Below, one piece after another: positions 13,020-24,925 of a stretch of DNA of 64,000 nt. Under the pieces are notes generated by a model. It searched no databases. It was not told the origin of the DNA and saw only the letters and a program-made list of their open reading frames with translations. The position numbers were made by a program, and so were the translations under genes. Each line of letters begins with the position of its first letter. Position 1 is the first letter of the stretch. The DNA is from Populus alba (taxonomy: Eukaryota; Streptophyta; Magnoliopsida; Malpighiales; Salicaceae), in contig NC_133297.1 of the NCBI RefSeq assembly GCF_005239225.2, forward strand, positions 5,278,392 through 5,342,391. Reading direction: 5' to 3'.

Positions 13020-13250
13020 TAATTAGTTTAATAGGTAGCAAAAAAAAAAATTTATATATAAAAAATAGAAATTCTGTAGCATATATTTTTTAAATTAATT
13101 TTTATTTAAAAATATATTAAAATAAATTTTTTAAAAAATATTTTTAATATTATCATATTAAAATGATCTAAAAATATATAAAAATAATTTAAATAATTTT
13201 TTTAATTTTTCATAAAAACACAATTTCAAATATCACTTAAATATATGTGT
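13020..13250. repeat. AT-rich MITE-like repeat copy
   Basis: Contains the shared core of the dispersed family: TTTTTAAAAAATATTTTTAATAT-like left arm, then AAAATATATAAAAATAATTT and A-rich right arm. Ends are not resolved. Confidence 0.45.
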
Positions 13251-14614
13251 GTTTTTCAATTATTCGGACCGGTCCAGATCCTAATTTGATTTGATAAGAA
13301 TTATAGTGATTGATTTACTGGATGGGCTGGAGGCCTGGTATAGCCTGTCAATGCAACAAATAACTCGGAAGCCCTTAGTCCCATAGTACTTCTTTGGGCC
13401 GAAACATTTTTAAGCCTTTTTTTTCCCCCTATCGTCGTTGTCTTGCTGATGTTTTCCTATTAAAAAAAAAAAAGATTATGGTTTTAAGCAGGAGAGACAA
13501 AATTGATTTAACGAGAAGTGGTTATTATTGTATTCTTACGGTCCGCATTCAGACAAGGTGACAATGACATATAACCCACATCTTACTCACAGAATAAATT
13601 ATATAATGCACTTCATGGTTTTTTTTAATCTAAATGGATGGCGAGAAATGAGGTAGAATTACATTCAAATTTAAAATGACGACCTCACTGCATTTTTTTA
13701 TATATATGAGGCCGAAACTGCAAAAAGAGGTGTCGTTGTCGTGAAATAGTTTAATTCTTTTTGCTTTTAAACTGTCACAACTCACAATATATGTTGATCT
13801 TTTCCACTTCTTTCTGGGGTCTCCTTTTGACTCCATAAAATTAACTAACCTCTAACCTCGCAACCTGCTCTCAAGGAGTTGAATATGCCCCAGTCTGGCC
13901 AATATACATGTCATGACTTGCCGCACCAGCCAGAGTCAAAACGGGTGTTTGGTGGAAGGTTCATTCATCTTTTAGCTGAATAATTTTGATAAATAATATT
14001 CATTTTAATATATTTTTAATTTAAGAAATAATTGCTATCACATTAATAATCTCCCTAATAAATCTTACCTACTAACAACCCGGAAGAATACAACCTACTA
14101 GGCTAATACTATAAAGTGTTTTCTTGGTTGGTTCTTGTAATTATAATCAACCAACTCCCATGGGATTCTTTTATATTTTGAAGTGCTAGCCCTACAGCTA
14201 TAATATAGATTGCCACGTTTAAATATTACATTTATCATATCGTTCACATCTCACCCTTGTTCTTTAAGAGCATCGAAGATTTCCCTATAATATTTTTGTT
14301 GTCTTACGAATGCAATAATTGAGTTTCTGATTTATTTGGAGAGGCTAAAAAGAAGGCACGGGCTCTCAGTTTGTGAAGGCTTGCCACTAAAATGTGTCGG
14401 CTAAAAGCATCACAGACAATTTAAAAGGGTGCGTAAAGGCAGCATGATGCATAGGAGATTACTTTATAAGAATTAATTTTGGTAGGAATTAGGAAAGTTT
14501 GGAAGACATGTCGTAAAGTTACTTTGAAGCACATATTGCAGCAGCAGCAGCAGCTGTTCTCAGGAAATAGGATTAAGGAAGCGATTAGGAACGTGATGCA
14601 AACCACGTTCCTAT

Positions 14615-14790
14615 CAAATTTAATTTTTTTTTGTTAAAATTTAATATAATTTGTATTTTTTGGATCGTTTTGATATATTAATGTAAAAAATAATTTAAAA
14701 AAAATAAAAAAATATCATTAACATATATTTTAATATAAAAAATTATTTAAAAAACAACTGCTATTAAACTAACAAATATTTGTATGCTCT
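14615..14790. repeat. AT-rich MITE-like repeat copy
   Basis: A good family copy, with GTTTTGATATATTAATGTAAAAA, then AAATAAAAAAATATCATTAA and AAAAAACAACTGCTATTAAA in order. The same three blocks recur at 52790-52915 and elsewhere. Confidence 0.6.
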
Positions 14791-15464
14791 AATTCATTCA
14801 ATGATTGTGCCCATGAGAAAAACAATATTGCGGTAGAAACAAGACACCGCTGTGAACTCTTTGAGTGGAAGCATTCTCTGTGGAGAAAGATCAGTGGCAG
14901 TGAACTTGTTGGCGATATATGTAAAGTGACCAGACAACGGTGAGATACAAAATTAAAGTCTCAAATTAATCATTCCGAAACGCCAAAAGAAAAGACACAT
15001 CACCTTTGAGTATAATAATTCTTAAAAAAGGAAAAGGAAAAGGGAAAATGAGAGACCCCTGATATCTTATTCTTTTAAATATATTATATATGTTAATAAA
15101 GGGAAAGGAAGATATCTTTATTGAAATTAAAAAAATAAAAAATTAAAGAAAGGAGACCACATGCGTTATTCAAAGGATTAATAAAAACCAAATAAAGAAT
15201 AACCTAACCATATTGCATTATTTAACGAGCTAATTAAATATCATTTAGCTATTTTAAATATTTACAAACACAACATATTAATCCATTTTTATCTTGCAGT
15301 GAATATCACAACAAAAACATCAAATCGGTATCAAAGTTTGTGAAGCTTGGATAGCTCCCAAGTAATCAGCGAAAAAGAAGTGGCATCCAACTTCATTTCT
15401 TCTGTTGCTACTACTTTCATCACTACATTTTCTGTAGGTTTCTAATAATTTCAAGGTGTGCTAA

Positions 15465-15810
15465 GAATGCGTTTCGAAAAAAAAAAAAATGAATGTTTTT
15501 TAAAAGTATTTTTTGTATAAATAAATATTTTTTTTAGTATTTTTTTATTGTTTTGATGTGTAAATATAAAAAAATAAAAAAATTATTTTATGTATTTATA
15601 AACAAAATATTATTTTAAAAAACAATCTGCACCATAATTCCAAGCACACATTAAAAAGTGATTGAAATAATAATAAAATTTATTTTTTAAAGTATATATA
15701 TTAAAATAATATTTTATTTTTTTTATATCAGTACATTTAAGCAATTTAAAAATATAAAAAAAATCATAAAATAATAAAATGATAGTTCTCACTGCACCAA
15801 ACAATCCCTA
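15465..15810. repeat. AT-rich MITE-like repeat, two arms in opposite orientation
   Basis: The left part (15530-15625) reads TTGTTTTGATGTGTAAATAT then ATTTTAAAAAACAATCTGCACC. The right part (15650-15805) reads in the opposite sense and ends GCACCAAACAATCCC. Together they resemble one element with T-rich and A-rich arms, or two adjacent copies. Confidence 0.45.
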
Positions 15811-16204
15811 AGTTAGTGAAAGTGCCACAATGATTCATGTTCATATTTTTGCTATATTTAAGCGTTTAATGCTTTATGTTTCATTAAAAATAATTTTTTT
15901 TTATATATTTTTAAATTATTTTGATGAGTTGATATCAAAAATAATTTTTTAAAAATAACAACTATTAAATTTTCAAACACCATAAAAAAGGTAGTATTAT
16001 TTTGTCTTAATTGTCTACTTCGCCAAGCATTGACAAATTTAAACAAATGCCAAACATAGAATAACTGCACAAGTGAAGAGTCATCTTTTCTATATCAATC
16101 ACTGATAGTAATTACATGCTACCTAACAATATTGATTGATTTCCAATCTTCTTGTAAAATTTGTGATACTTAAAACTCGTATGGCAACGTGATTGGACGC
16201 ACCA

Positions 16205-16370
16205 AAAGTTTAAATTTTTATTTATTTAAAATTAAGTTTTAGTATTTTTAGATTGTTTTAATGTGTTATATTAAAATAAATAAAAAAAATATTATTTTAA
16301 TATATATAAAAAAACATTTAGAAACCAATTATTATCACCGCACCAAATACTAACTTAACATCGACTGACT
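16205..16370. repeat. AT-rich MITE-like repeat copy
   Basis: Contains TTGTTTTAATGTGTTATATT, AATATTATTTTAATATATA and CACCGCACCAAATAC, the recurring order of this family. Confidence 0.55.
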
Positions 16371-16923
16371 AATAAATACTTCGTGCTTGCTACCAATGCG
16401 TCTCGGCTCTGACGTTGTAATGAAAAGACTTTAAAGGGGTCATGTTTTTTGGACTATATCACCATCATGGATTCGTGACTGTATTTTTTTAATACCATCT
16501 CTTTTAAACAAAATGGAAAGACGAACTGCTCTAATTATCTTGGATTTTTCTTTTCAGGGCTCATTTGCTATCATTTGTGTTTTCTGTATTTTTAATTTGA
16601 TGTTTTTAATTTATTGAATAACAATTTGTTTTTTTGTTTTCCCAGTGCTCGAATCCCTTGGATCACAATTTAGCAAGTTGAACTCGACCCATTTGAACCC
16701 ATCGTGACCTTGGTTTGACTCTCGCACCCTCTATGGCCAGGGCATCCAACTTCACCTGAACCCTAGGTCCTCCCGACCGTGGCCCATCCCGTGTTCCATT
16801 CCCGTTTAACCATTGGCAGTCTCATGTTGCCCTAGCTTTCTCTTGTTACCGTTGAAGCACAAACAGGAGTCCAAAAAGCTAAGCAATCAAAGAGTAGAGA
16901 AAATTCATCCTCCGTAAGAGTAG

Positions 16924-16933
16924 TATATAAAAA
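16924..16933 (+). promoter_or_regulatory. Probable TATA box of the DUF641 gene
   Basis: TATATAAAAA stands about 310 bp before the ATG. The leader between it and the start codon contains no upstream ATG and is rich in C and A, typical of a plant 5' UTR. A short direct repeat CCTTCCTCCCAAG occurs twice in the leader. Start site not proven. Confidence 0.5.
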
Positions 16934-17241
16934 AAAAAGCAAGTGAAAACAGCAGAAAAGTGCAGCAAACCAAACTCAGCCATTACCTTACTCCACACCC
17001 ACACAATACCTTCCTCCCAAGACAACCAAGGCACAATCCTTCCTCCCAAGGAAACAAAAGCACTAAAATAGCCCTATTACCATTACTACACCTCAGAATT
17101 TTCCATCTTTTCCTCGCTGTTTTTCTTTCCTCGAGAAAGTTAGAAGAAGGGAATTCAATTCCATTCCCTTCTTACTAACAAACCCATAAACAAAAGAAAG
17201 AAATAATTCAATTCTATTGTTTACAATTTTCCCATTTTGTC

Positions 17242-18702
17242 ATGACTGAAACCATGGACACTACAACCTCAACAACACCAAAACAACCACAAATTTCTGA
17301 AATGTTTTCAAAATTTGCACTTGCTTTCAAGACCAAAACTTTCGAATTCTTCGCCGATGAAATTTCTGACGCCGACGAAGGCTTCTCCCTCCTTGACTCT
17401 GCCGAGGATTTTATCCCTGACCAGAAAGTCATAATCTTGAAACCTGACCAACCCTTGAATCAAAATCAAGAACTTTTGGCACAGCAAGAGTTGACAGTGA
17501 AAAAGAGTGAGACCCAGATCAAGCATTTAAATATCCAGCTGGCTAATACTTTGATTTCTTCAGTTTTTGCTAAAGTTTCTTCATTTGAAGCTTCTTATTT
17601 GCAGTTACAAATTGCACACGTTCCTTTTAATGAAGAGAACATTAAAGTAGCTGATAAGGCTTCAGTTTCAGTTCTTCAAAGGTTGTCTGATTTGAAGCAA
17701 GTTTATAGGGATATGTGTAAGAATCCTGATTCTGATGATGATTTGCCAATTGGATCGTGCTTGGAAGCTCAAGTAGAAGAGAATCAAAGCAAGTTGAGAA
17801 TTTTGGGGACTGTTTCTAATAGTTTACAAGCAGAGATTGATAAAAAAGATTGCGAGGTTTCGGCTTTGAAGAAGAAATTGATTGAGGTACAAAAGTCCAA
17901 TTCCTTATTGTCTAAGAGGTTGCTCAGTAGTTTGAATTTGAATTCTGAGGTCTTGTTGACTGTTAAGGTTTTTGATTCTGTGCTAAATGATGCTTGTAGA
18001 ACAACGCATAAGTTTACTAAGATATTGGTTGATTTGATGAGAAAAGCTGGGTGGGATTTGGATCTGGCGGCCAATTCTGTTCATTCTGATGTTGGTTATG
18101 TGAAAAGAGGGCATAATCGTTACGCATTTTTGTCTTATGTTTGTTTGGGGATGTTTAAAGGTTTTGATTTAGGAGGGTTTGGTTTGGAGAGTGACGGTGA
18201 GATTTTATGCAACGGGCATGACTCTGTTTCGGTTAAGAGTAATAGTGCGTTGAAGCAATTACTTGAGCATGTATCTAGCAATCCTATGGAGTTGCTAAGT
18301 AGGAATCCTACGTGTGAATTTTTGAGATTTTGTGAAAAGAAGTATCAAGAGCTTATACACCCAACAATGGAATCCTCGATTTTCAGCAATTTCGATCAAA
18401 ATGAATTTGTGTTGAATTCATGGAGGTCACTTGGTATGTTCTATGAGTCATTTGTTAACATGGCTAGTTCTGTTTGGACACTTCATAAGCTGGCGTTTTC
18501 TTTTGATCCCGTGGTTGATATTTTTCAAGTGGAAAGAGGGGTTGATTTTTCAATGGTGTATATGGAAGATGTCACGGGGAGATGCACCATGCCAGGTAAA
18601 ACCAGGCTGAAGGTTGGGTTCACAGTGGTTCCAGGATTTAAAATCGGAAGAACAGCTATCCAATCTCAGGTTTATTTATGTGGCTCAACATGTACAGAAT
18701 AA
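17242..18702 (+). CDS. DUF641 protein, GIL1/IRKI type
   Basis: A single uninterrupted frame of 486 aa. It opens with ATG after a leader with no other ATG. The DUF641 region spans about residues 95-220 and carries the family block SVFAKVSSFEASYLQLQ, then a conserved helix with DLKQVYRDM near 151-158. Heptad-like charged helices at about 175-235 suggest a coiled coil. The C-terminal part holds the conserved segments LGMFYESFVNMASSVWTLHKL and VGFTVVPGFKIGRT, so the protein is full length. By family knowledge, GIL1 acts in light control of gravitropism and IRKI binds a receptor kinase; most paralogues are uncharacterised. An intronless CDS is normal here. The closest Arabidopsis relative from memory is At2g45260, which fits the neighbouring genes. 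Which paralogue it is remains uncertain. Confidence 0.87.
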   Translation: MTETMDTTTSTTPKQPQISEMFSKFALAFKTKTFEFFADEISDADEGFSLLDSAEDFIPDQKVIILKPDQPLNQNQELLAQQELTVKKSETQIKHLNIQLANTLISSVFAKVSSFEASYLQLQIAHVPFNEENIKVADKASVSVLQRLSDLKQVYRDMCKNPDSDDDLPIGSCLEAQVEENQSKLRILGTVSNSLQAEIDKKDCEVSALKKKLIEVQKSNSLLSKRLLSSLNLNSEVLLTVKVFDSVLNDACRTTHKFTKILVDLMRKAGWDLDLAANSVHSDVGYVKRGHNRYAFLSYVCLGMFKGFDLGGFGLESDGEILCNGHDSVSVKSNSALKQLLEHVSSNPMELLSRNPTCEFLRFCEKKYQELIHPTMESSIFSNFDQNEFVLNSWRSLGMFYESFVNMASSVWTLHKLAFSFDPVVDIFQVERGVDFSMVYMEDVTGRCTMPGKTRLKVGFTVVPGFKIGRTAIQSQVYLCGSTCTE

Positions 18703-21370
18703 TTGTTTATGTTTTCTGCCAAAGCAAAGCAATTTATGTTTTGCTTGGAATCTCTGCACTAAATTTGAACATCAAGGGTTTGGACTGTGGCCAAACTACA
18801 GTGGCACAGCCGCACAAGAATCTGAAGGTAACAGGTCAGGGTTTTAATGCATACACCAGTTAAATATGCTCAAGGAGGAATTGGAAATATATATGCTCAG
18901 ACAAACCAGCTATTTATTGTGCTGTTTCACCTGGCATTAAGAGCAACTATGGCATTCAGCTCTTGGCTATCTTTTGATGTGCAGTTATAGGTTTATACTT
19001 GCAGTTAGGTTGTGAATTTACACACTTCCTTTCATCTTTCTTTCCTTGCTCCAAGTCCCGTGTAAAAATGGCTGTAAATGTATGTTTTTAACTTCTCTGT
19101 TTTGGTATTGATTGCAAGCTCGCTTCAAACTCAGACTACACATAGTGCATTACTGCATTTGACCTTAGCCTCTTTAGATACATACAAATTTACTTGGAAT
19201 GGAAAGTTGAGCAATAAAATGGTTCTGTTCATCATAAATTGTGTGTTGAAGCTATTTTTGTCAAGTGCCTGAGAGCGTACTTGGATATTAAACCAATGGA
19301 GTGGGCAATATTCCATTTCCTTTTTATCCAAGTACTTTTGAGTTCTTTAAGGTTTTGGATGGATAACTTTCATCCATTTCGTCTTCCTTTTGGCTGTTTA
19401 GAATATCTGCATTATATATTATGTGAAGTAATTAGATTGAGAATCCATCTGTCCGTAACACATCTTCTGACTTGACCAATTGCATTTTAGTTTCTGTTAA
19501 TGCTTTGGTTGTTTGATTTTATGCTTAGTTTGATGTGTCTGAACTTGAAGATTTTTCCCTCTTAACTCCACGTTGCATGCCAAAAAGAATGTTTTAGATA
19601 GAGTATCTTACGGAGATGGCTTCTTATTAGTTGCTGCACTGATTTAGCTGTTCCTTGGCTAGCTTGTTAATATACTACATCTATTGGGTTTTTATGTTGC
19701 CATATGGGGTGATGGCTGAAATTATGAGTTCTTCTCTGCTGAATAATGTGTTAATGATGGTCTTTTTTGGGACCAATGGTCTTTAAATGACAAGGGAGTA
19801 TAGACTTCCAGTTAGGCAATTGCATTGTTCAATGAATTATCTCATTACTGATAAAGGCATCAGGAATGTGGGAGCTGTCAGCATTTGTTTACTCTATTTT
19901 GTTGCTTATATGCACAAGTTTATATCAGTGCTCAAGTTTGTTTTTCTCATCTCCGTAAAGTTGGTTTTGTGATGGGTTCTTCACTAATGAATGTTATAAA
20001 AACATACCCATGGTGTCTTTTTTTTCTAGTCTTTTGTATTGAAATGAACGGTGGTGCTTAGGCCTCCTAATTAGGTCAATCAATTATTCATTCAATGATT
20101 TATTACTCAAACTATCAGTAAATGCTTATCTGATTTCTCTTTTATGCTGTTTCCCCACCTGTTCTTGTTTCGTAACTATTCCTATACTGTTGTTTGTTCG
20201 AATGGATTAGGAGCAGGGTTTATGTTTCTGTAAAATAGTAGCTAATAAATCATTGTGGAATATCTAGGTTTACTCTTCCATGGTTCTGCAGTTCCACTAG
20301 GGTTGAACATAGTGTACCATAAATGTCTGTTGGTTAATGATTAACTATCCCAGGCACCCCATGAGCAGCGTAGTTCTCTGGGCATCCTTTCTCTTTGAAC
20401 ATTAGTTCAGGTTACTGTTTTTATACAGCTGGTTGAACAGATATACTCCCAGTAACCTGTAATGTTTTAGTTGTTGGTTGTCCACTTTTAGTGCACGTTT
20501 AAACTGGGAAAATTAATCAGTATTCATTATATAGTTGACACCAGACACCATTAACTGGAAACCTGGTTTGGTTTTTGTTACATGCTTAGATTGTGCCCTA
20601 TTTAATTACTCCTTTTTTTGCTCCTTGATCCTGTTCTACTTGCTATGGATGCTTCATTTTAGAAATCCAGTTATGAAATCTGTATCAGCAACAAGGACAA
20701 GCAACGAAGTACAAATTGTTTTCACTAAAATAAAGCTCACCTGTGTGGATCATGTGCCTTAAACATGTCTTATTTCGTACGGAAGAAGGATTCACACATC
20801 TCCACCTTTAGTTTTTCAAAACCTTTTTGTTTATGGAATGCTGATGTAGTTTATCAGGATTTTGACAGACCAGGGTTGTGTGTATCAGGTTAAAATTCCA
20901 GTCCAGCCCAAATGGCTGGAAAAAATCATTTGTGACAGCAGTATGGTCCTGAATTTTATTATATTTTGTGTGTGTTATCAATTGGGTTTCTCTAATGAAT
21001 GCAATGTGTTGGGGTTCTTCTGGAATGATAAACAACAATGATTTTATTTATTACTGCTAAAGGGATCTGGATATCTTCTGGGAACAATCAATATTTCCTT
21101 TTTTAACATCAGTTTCTGCGAACCACCATCGCTGTTTTTGTTCGTTTCTGTAACAGAGATTCTCCTTATCGGTCACCTTTTTATTGGTCCAGCCTTCATG
21201 TGAGTTTAATTATTAATAAAAAGGTGGTCTTTGTTAGCCTTTTCATAAGAATCGGTTTTCAAGTCAACTTGCTAACCCGTTGAATAAAAACCTGAACCTG
21301 ACAGCTAGTGAAATTATTTTATTTTATTTATTTATTTTTATCAACTAAAACTATTTACACTTTTTTGATT
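18703..21370 (+). other. Downstream region of the DUF641 gene
   Basis: T-rich, moderately AT sequence without a long open frame. AATAAA at about 19213 in GCAATAAAATGG could serve as a polyadenylation signal for the DUF641 mRNA. The stretch 19500-21050 looks unlike repeat DNA and has intron-like T-rich tracts, so an extended or spliced 3' UTR, or a noncoding transcript, is possible but unproven. Confidence 0.35.
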
Positions 21371-21371
21371 G

Positions 21372-21535
21372 TAGGGTGTGTTTGGAAATATAGTGGTGGT
21401 TATTTTTTAAAGTGTTTTTAATATAGAAATATATTTAAATAATATATTTTTTAAAAAAATTATTTTTAATATTAATTTAAAGTAAATAAAAAATAAAAAA
21501 TTTTAATTTTTTTTAAAAGTTCAAAAATAAATATA
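21372..21535. repeat. AT-rich MITE-like repeat copy
   Basis: Begins near GGGTGTGTTTGGAAATATAG, followed by the T-rich then A-rich arms of the dispersed family. The GTGTTTGG block is typical of the outer end of such elements in plants. Confidence 0.5.
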
Positions 21536-24500
21536 AATATATAGCATTGGCCCAACCTTGCTCCACAGGAAGGCCCTAATTTGCCAGGCCAAGCCCCAGC
21601 CCTATCAGTGCTTTAAAGAAAAAGATAGCCCCAAACTCGTCCCACGTCAAGGCTCTGATTTCTAGGCAAGGCCCTCGCCCAGTATAGATAAGTAATTAAA
21701 TTGATAATAAAAAATTTCTAAGAAAATGTGAACGATCAAATTCTACTAACAATGAATATAATTCCTATAAATGCTTCTAGAGGATGCATTTGTGTTTGAG
21801 TAATTAGTCCGAGAACCACGGGAAGATTCTTCTGATCTAAACCTCAACAATATTATGAGAAAATAAAATACCAAATACGCTGTTGTTTTTAGGGGAAAAG
21901 ACGAAATATTTCATTATCATGGGAGTAAAGCGTTGAGAAAACACCATTTAGGGGGACAAAAAATCAGAATCAAGTTTTAATTATCAGGGATCAAGCTGAA
22001 AATGTTAACAAAGGTGGACCAAATTGAATATATTTTAAGTAGTGGGGGGCAAAGTTTTTATCCCTAGGCTCCCATGGCCCTACTGCATGCCCCCCTTGAT
22101 TCGTGGAGGCGTATGTGGAGTGTGGACCTTTAAATTGTAACCTGTTTTGCCCTAGCCCTTCTTCTTCTTTGGTGTAGTTTTATTGATTCAACATGGTTTG
22201 CCCTAGCCCTTCTAATAATCAGGGAAATATTATCTATCTTTATCATTTTTATATAGATAGTTGATTTTTTTATGCTTTATTAGGTATAATATTTTGTACA
22301 ATTAGATCTATAAAAATAATTAATTTAAAAATAAAAAATCATGACCCTAATCCTGGCACAGTATTGATAAAAATTAAACTGTGATTCGATTCTAACTCGT
22401 TCAATTAGGACATCTAAGGCAATGCTTGTGAAACAGGACATTGATGGGTAGACAACACACAAAATAGAAGCGGAAAGTGACATTCATGCGTCAATAGGGA
22501 GAGTAGCATGCACATTTGCTTCCTCTTTTTAATAATCTATTTCACGAATATTCTTATTAACAAGAACTAATTAAAAAGGGGAAATCATTGCCTACAAAGA
22601 AACACTATACTCAGCCTCGTTTGGTATTAATCCAAGTAATTAATCTTCTTCTTCTTCTTCTTCTTCATAATCTATCAGTTCCACTTTTAACTGATCAAAC
22701 CAGAATGTTACTTTCCTAGTCATAGTTTTTTCCCTTTAAACAGCAATTTTCTGCTGATTATGTTCTTGTTTTGCTTTTTTTCCCCCCAAGTTGGGTTTCT
22801 TTCTCTCCAGGAGTTTAATGAATCCTTGACTTGAAAGGAAAAAAAAGAGAAGATGTTAATTTTGGCTTGGTATTGATAATACTACTCAACGGGTAATGCT
22901 CTTGAAACAATCATCACCACCTTCTATAATTTCCTTCAAATAAGCACACACACAGATCATTACGTATCCCTGACTCAACTTGCTCCAAAGTTTACACTAT
23001 TAGTAATTACTTGCCTCCTTTTCTTAGGATAAATTCACCTATCCATACTAGTTCATCCTCTCTTTTTCAACTAATATATTCAATCAAATATATATTTATC
23101 ACAGGTTAATTTGGTGCTCTATTTTTTCTGGCTGTTAAAGATTTCTTTTTACAAGTTCTCCCTCTCTCAAGTTTCAGATTAAACTACTTGGTTTTTCTGG
23201 AGTTAAGCTTTTCTGAACCACCTTTGCTTGGCTTTTCAGTATTCTAGAGCTGAGCTCTGGTGGAGCGGAAGATCGTAGTTTACCTTCACCTCGTACTAGC
23301 TACTGGAGGAAAACTCAATTGACGAACCGGAGATATCTTATCCAGTTAAGGTATTGTTGCTTCATGAAGATATATATCATCTTCAGTATAATCACCAAGA
23401 GCAGGAATAGTTTATTGACCCATTCAAGAAAGCTATTTGTGCAGCAATTGATTACGCGCACACACCAGTCTGAGATATCAGATATATGTATTTGCTATTG
23501 TGCAGGCTCATAAAGTCTGTGCCAGTGATTGAGGATCGCCATCACTTCATTTTGATTGAGGAAAAACAATTTACAAACGAACAAACCATACAAAAACCTC
23601 ACGTTAATTAACAGATGTGTTAGTTGTGGAGTTTGTTGGTCTCAGAATTTGTTGTTTGTATAGATAACGAATTTCTTTGGATTTCTATAATGTGCTCATA
23701 TGTCTCTTCCTAAACCCCATTTATTTCATACTCCATTCATTTTCAAAACCATTATCAATTTCAGTTTTCTTCGATGTATGATTGTTCAATTCGCAAGCGA
23801 CAATGTACTAAAATTGTTCTATAAACTTTACTCAAAATTAAAGCCAAATGTTCAATTAATGCCGCAGTACTTTCATCATCCTCACCCTCACCCTCACCTT
23901 CATGCCAACTACTGGAACGAGATTGCAGCTGCCGCTGGTTACTGTACTATTGTTGATCCAGGACCAAGTGATAATAAACAACCAGCCGGACCCAATTAAT
24001 GGTCCATGAAATCCCTCCCATTCAATGACATTTGTCCTGAATATTAACAGAGGCAATACTGTCTTGCACTTCGTGAAAGCATATGCACCTTCCTATTTTG
24101 TGCTACTCCCACAATAAGGTTGAGAAAATTTCACTTGAAGATATATCTAGCTAAAACAAACAGACATCCGGGCCATTAATCTTTGAATGTCTTGGAACAA
24201 ACTCTGGTAGTATGTTTTGTACTATATATGGAATATAGAAAATAAAGAAGATGATTAGATAAGTGAAAAGGGATTTTATTGAATAGTAAATTAGTACAAT
24301 CCTCTAATGTAATTAATTAGCAGAATACTCTGCAGATGTTCAGTGAATGTGATTATATGTGAACTTAATTTGAATCTATTATGCTAAGAACAAAATTGTG
24401 AAAGCTTTTCATCTGATATTTTATGAGGCATTCGTTTGCTAAAATTATGTTGCCTGTAAAATTCTCTTTTTATGAACTTGGAGAAATTAATACATAATGG

Positions 24501-24925
24501 CTTGTAAATGCAATTGTTTTTAATCGAAACAATAAGATATACGTTCCATACTCGGTGTGCTATGTGTATGTGCTTCTGTAGCTTGAATTGTCAAACTACT
24601 TAACACTCCTATAGCTCTATAAAACTGTTGGATAAAATCGTAGGATTGTCGATAATTACTAGTTTGCAGCGCTAACGTTTTGAGAACTAGCAAGTATCAA
24701 CATCATAGATAGGATGCTTTTGAGGAGCTTTAGCATCTAGGCTTCACACACATTGTAGAATTCAAAACCCTCTCCCAAAACATTACCAAAAAAGGCCAAC
24801 AGCAGCCCCTATCTTAGGGGTTTTCTAAAAAGAAAGCTTAAAGCAAGGACCCTAACGACAGTCAAAGAAAAGACATGGCTATGTAGAGAGGGAAGGAACA
24901 AAGAAAACCCTAATAGCTCCACTTC
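21536..24925. other. Intergenic DNA between DUF641 and YABBY genes
   Basis: 21540-22210 contains GC-richer fragments with a duplicated TTTTGCCCTAGCCCTTCT block (near 22147 and 22198) and phrases typical of decayed LTR elements. A (TCT)n run lies at 22644-22666. A 99-codon ATG frame at 23700-23999 is low complexity with a His/Pro repeat and matches nothing I know. 24000-24925 is the 3' side of the YABBY gene. Confidence 0.4.

Noticed and set aside
16670..16850. GC-rich stretch with TTGAACCC, considered as a tRNA B-box
   Set aside because: No matching A-box or cloverleaf could be formed on either strand.
23220..23520. Short complementary segments considered as a microRNA precursor
   Set aside because: None of the conserved plant microRNA sequences I know occurs here and no long stem is visible.
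23700..23999. 99-codon ATG frame with a His-Pro repeat on the plus strand
   Set aside because: Low-complexity composition, no domain and no conserved block; more likely chance or UTR sequence.
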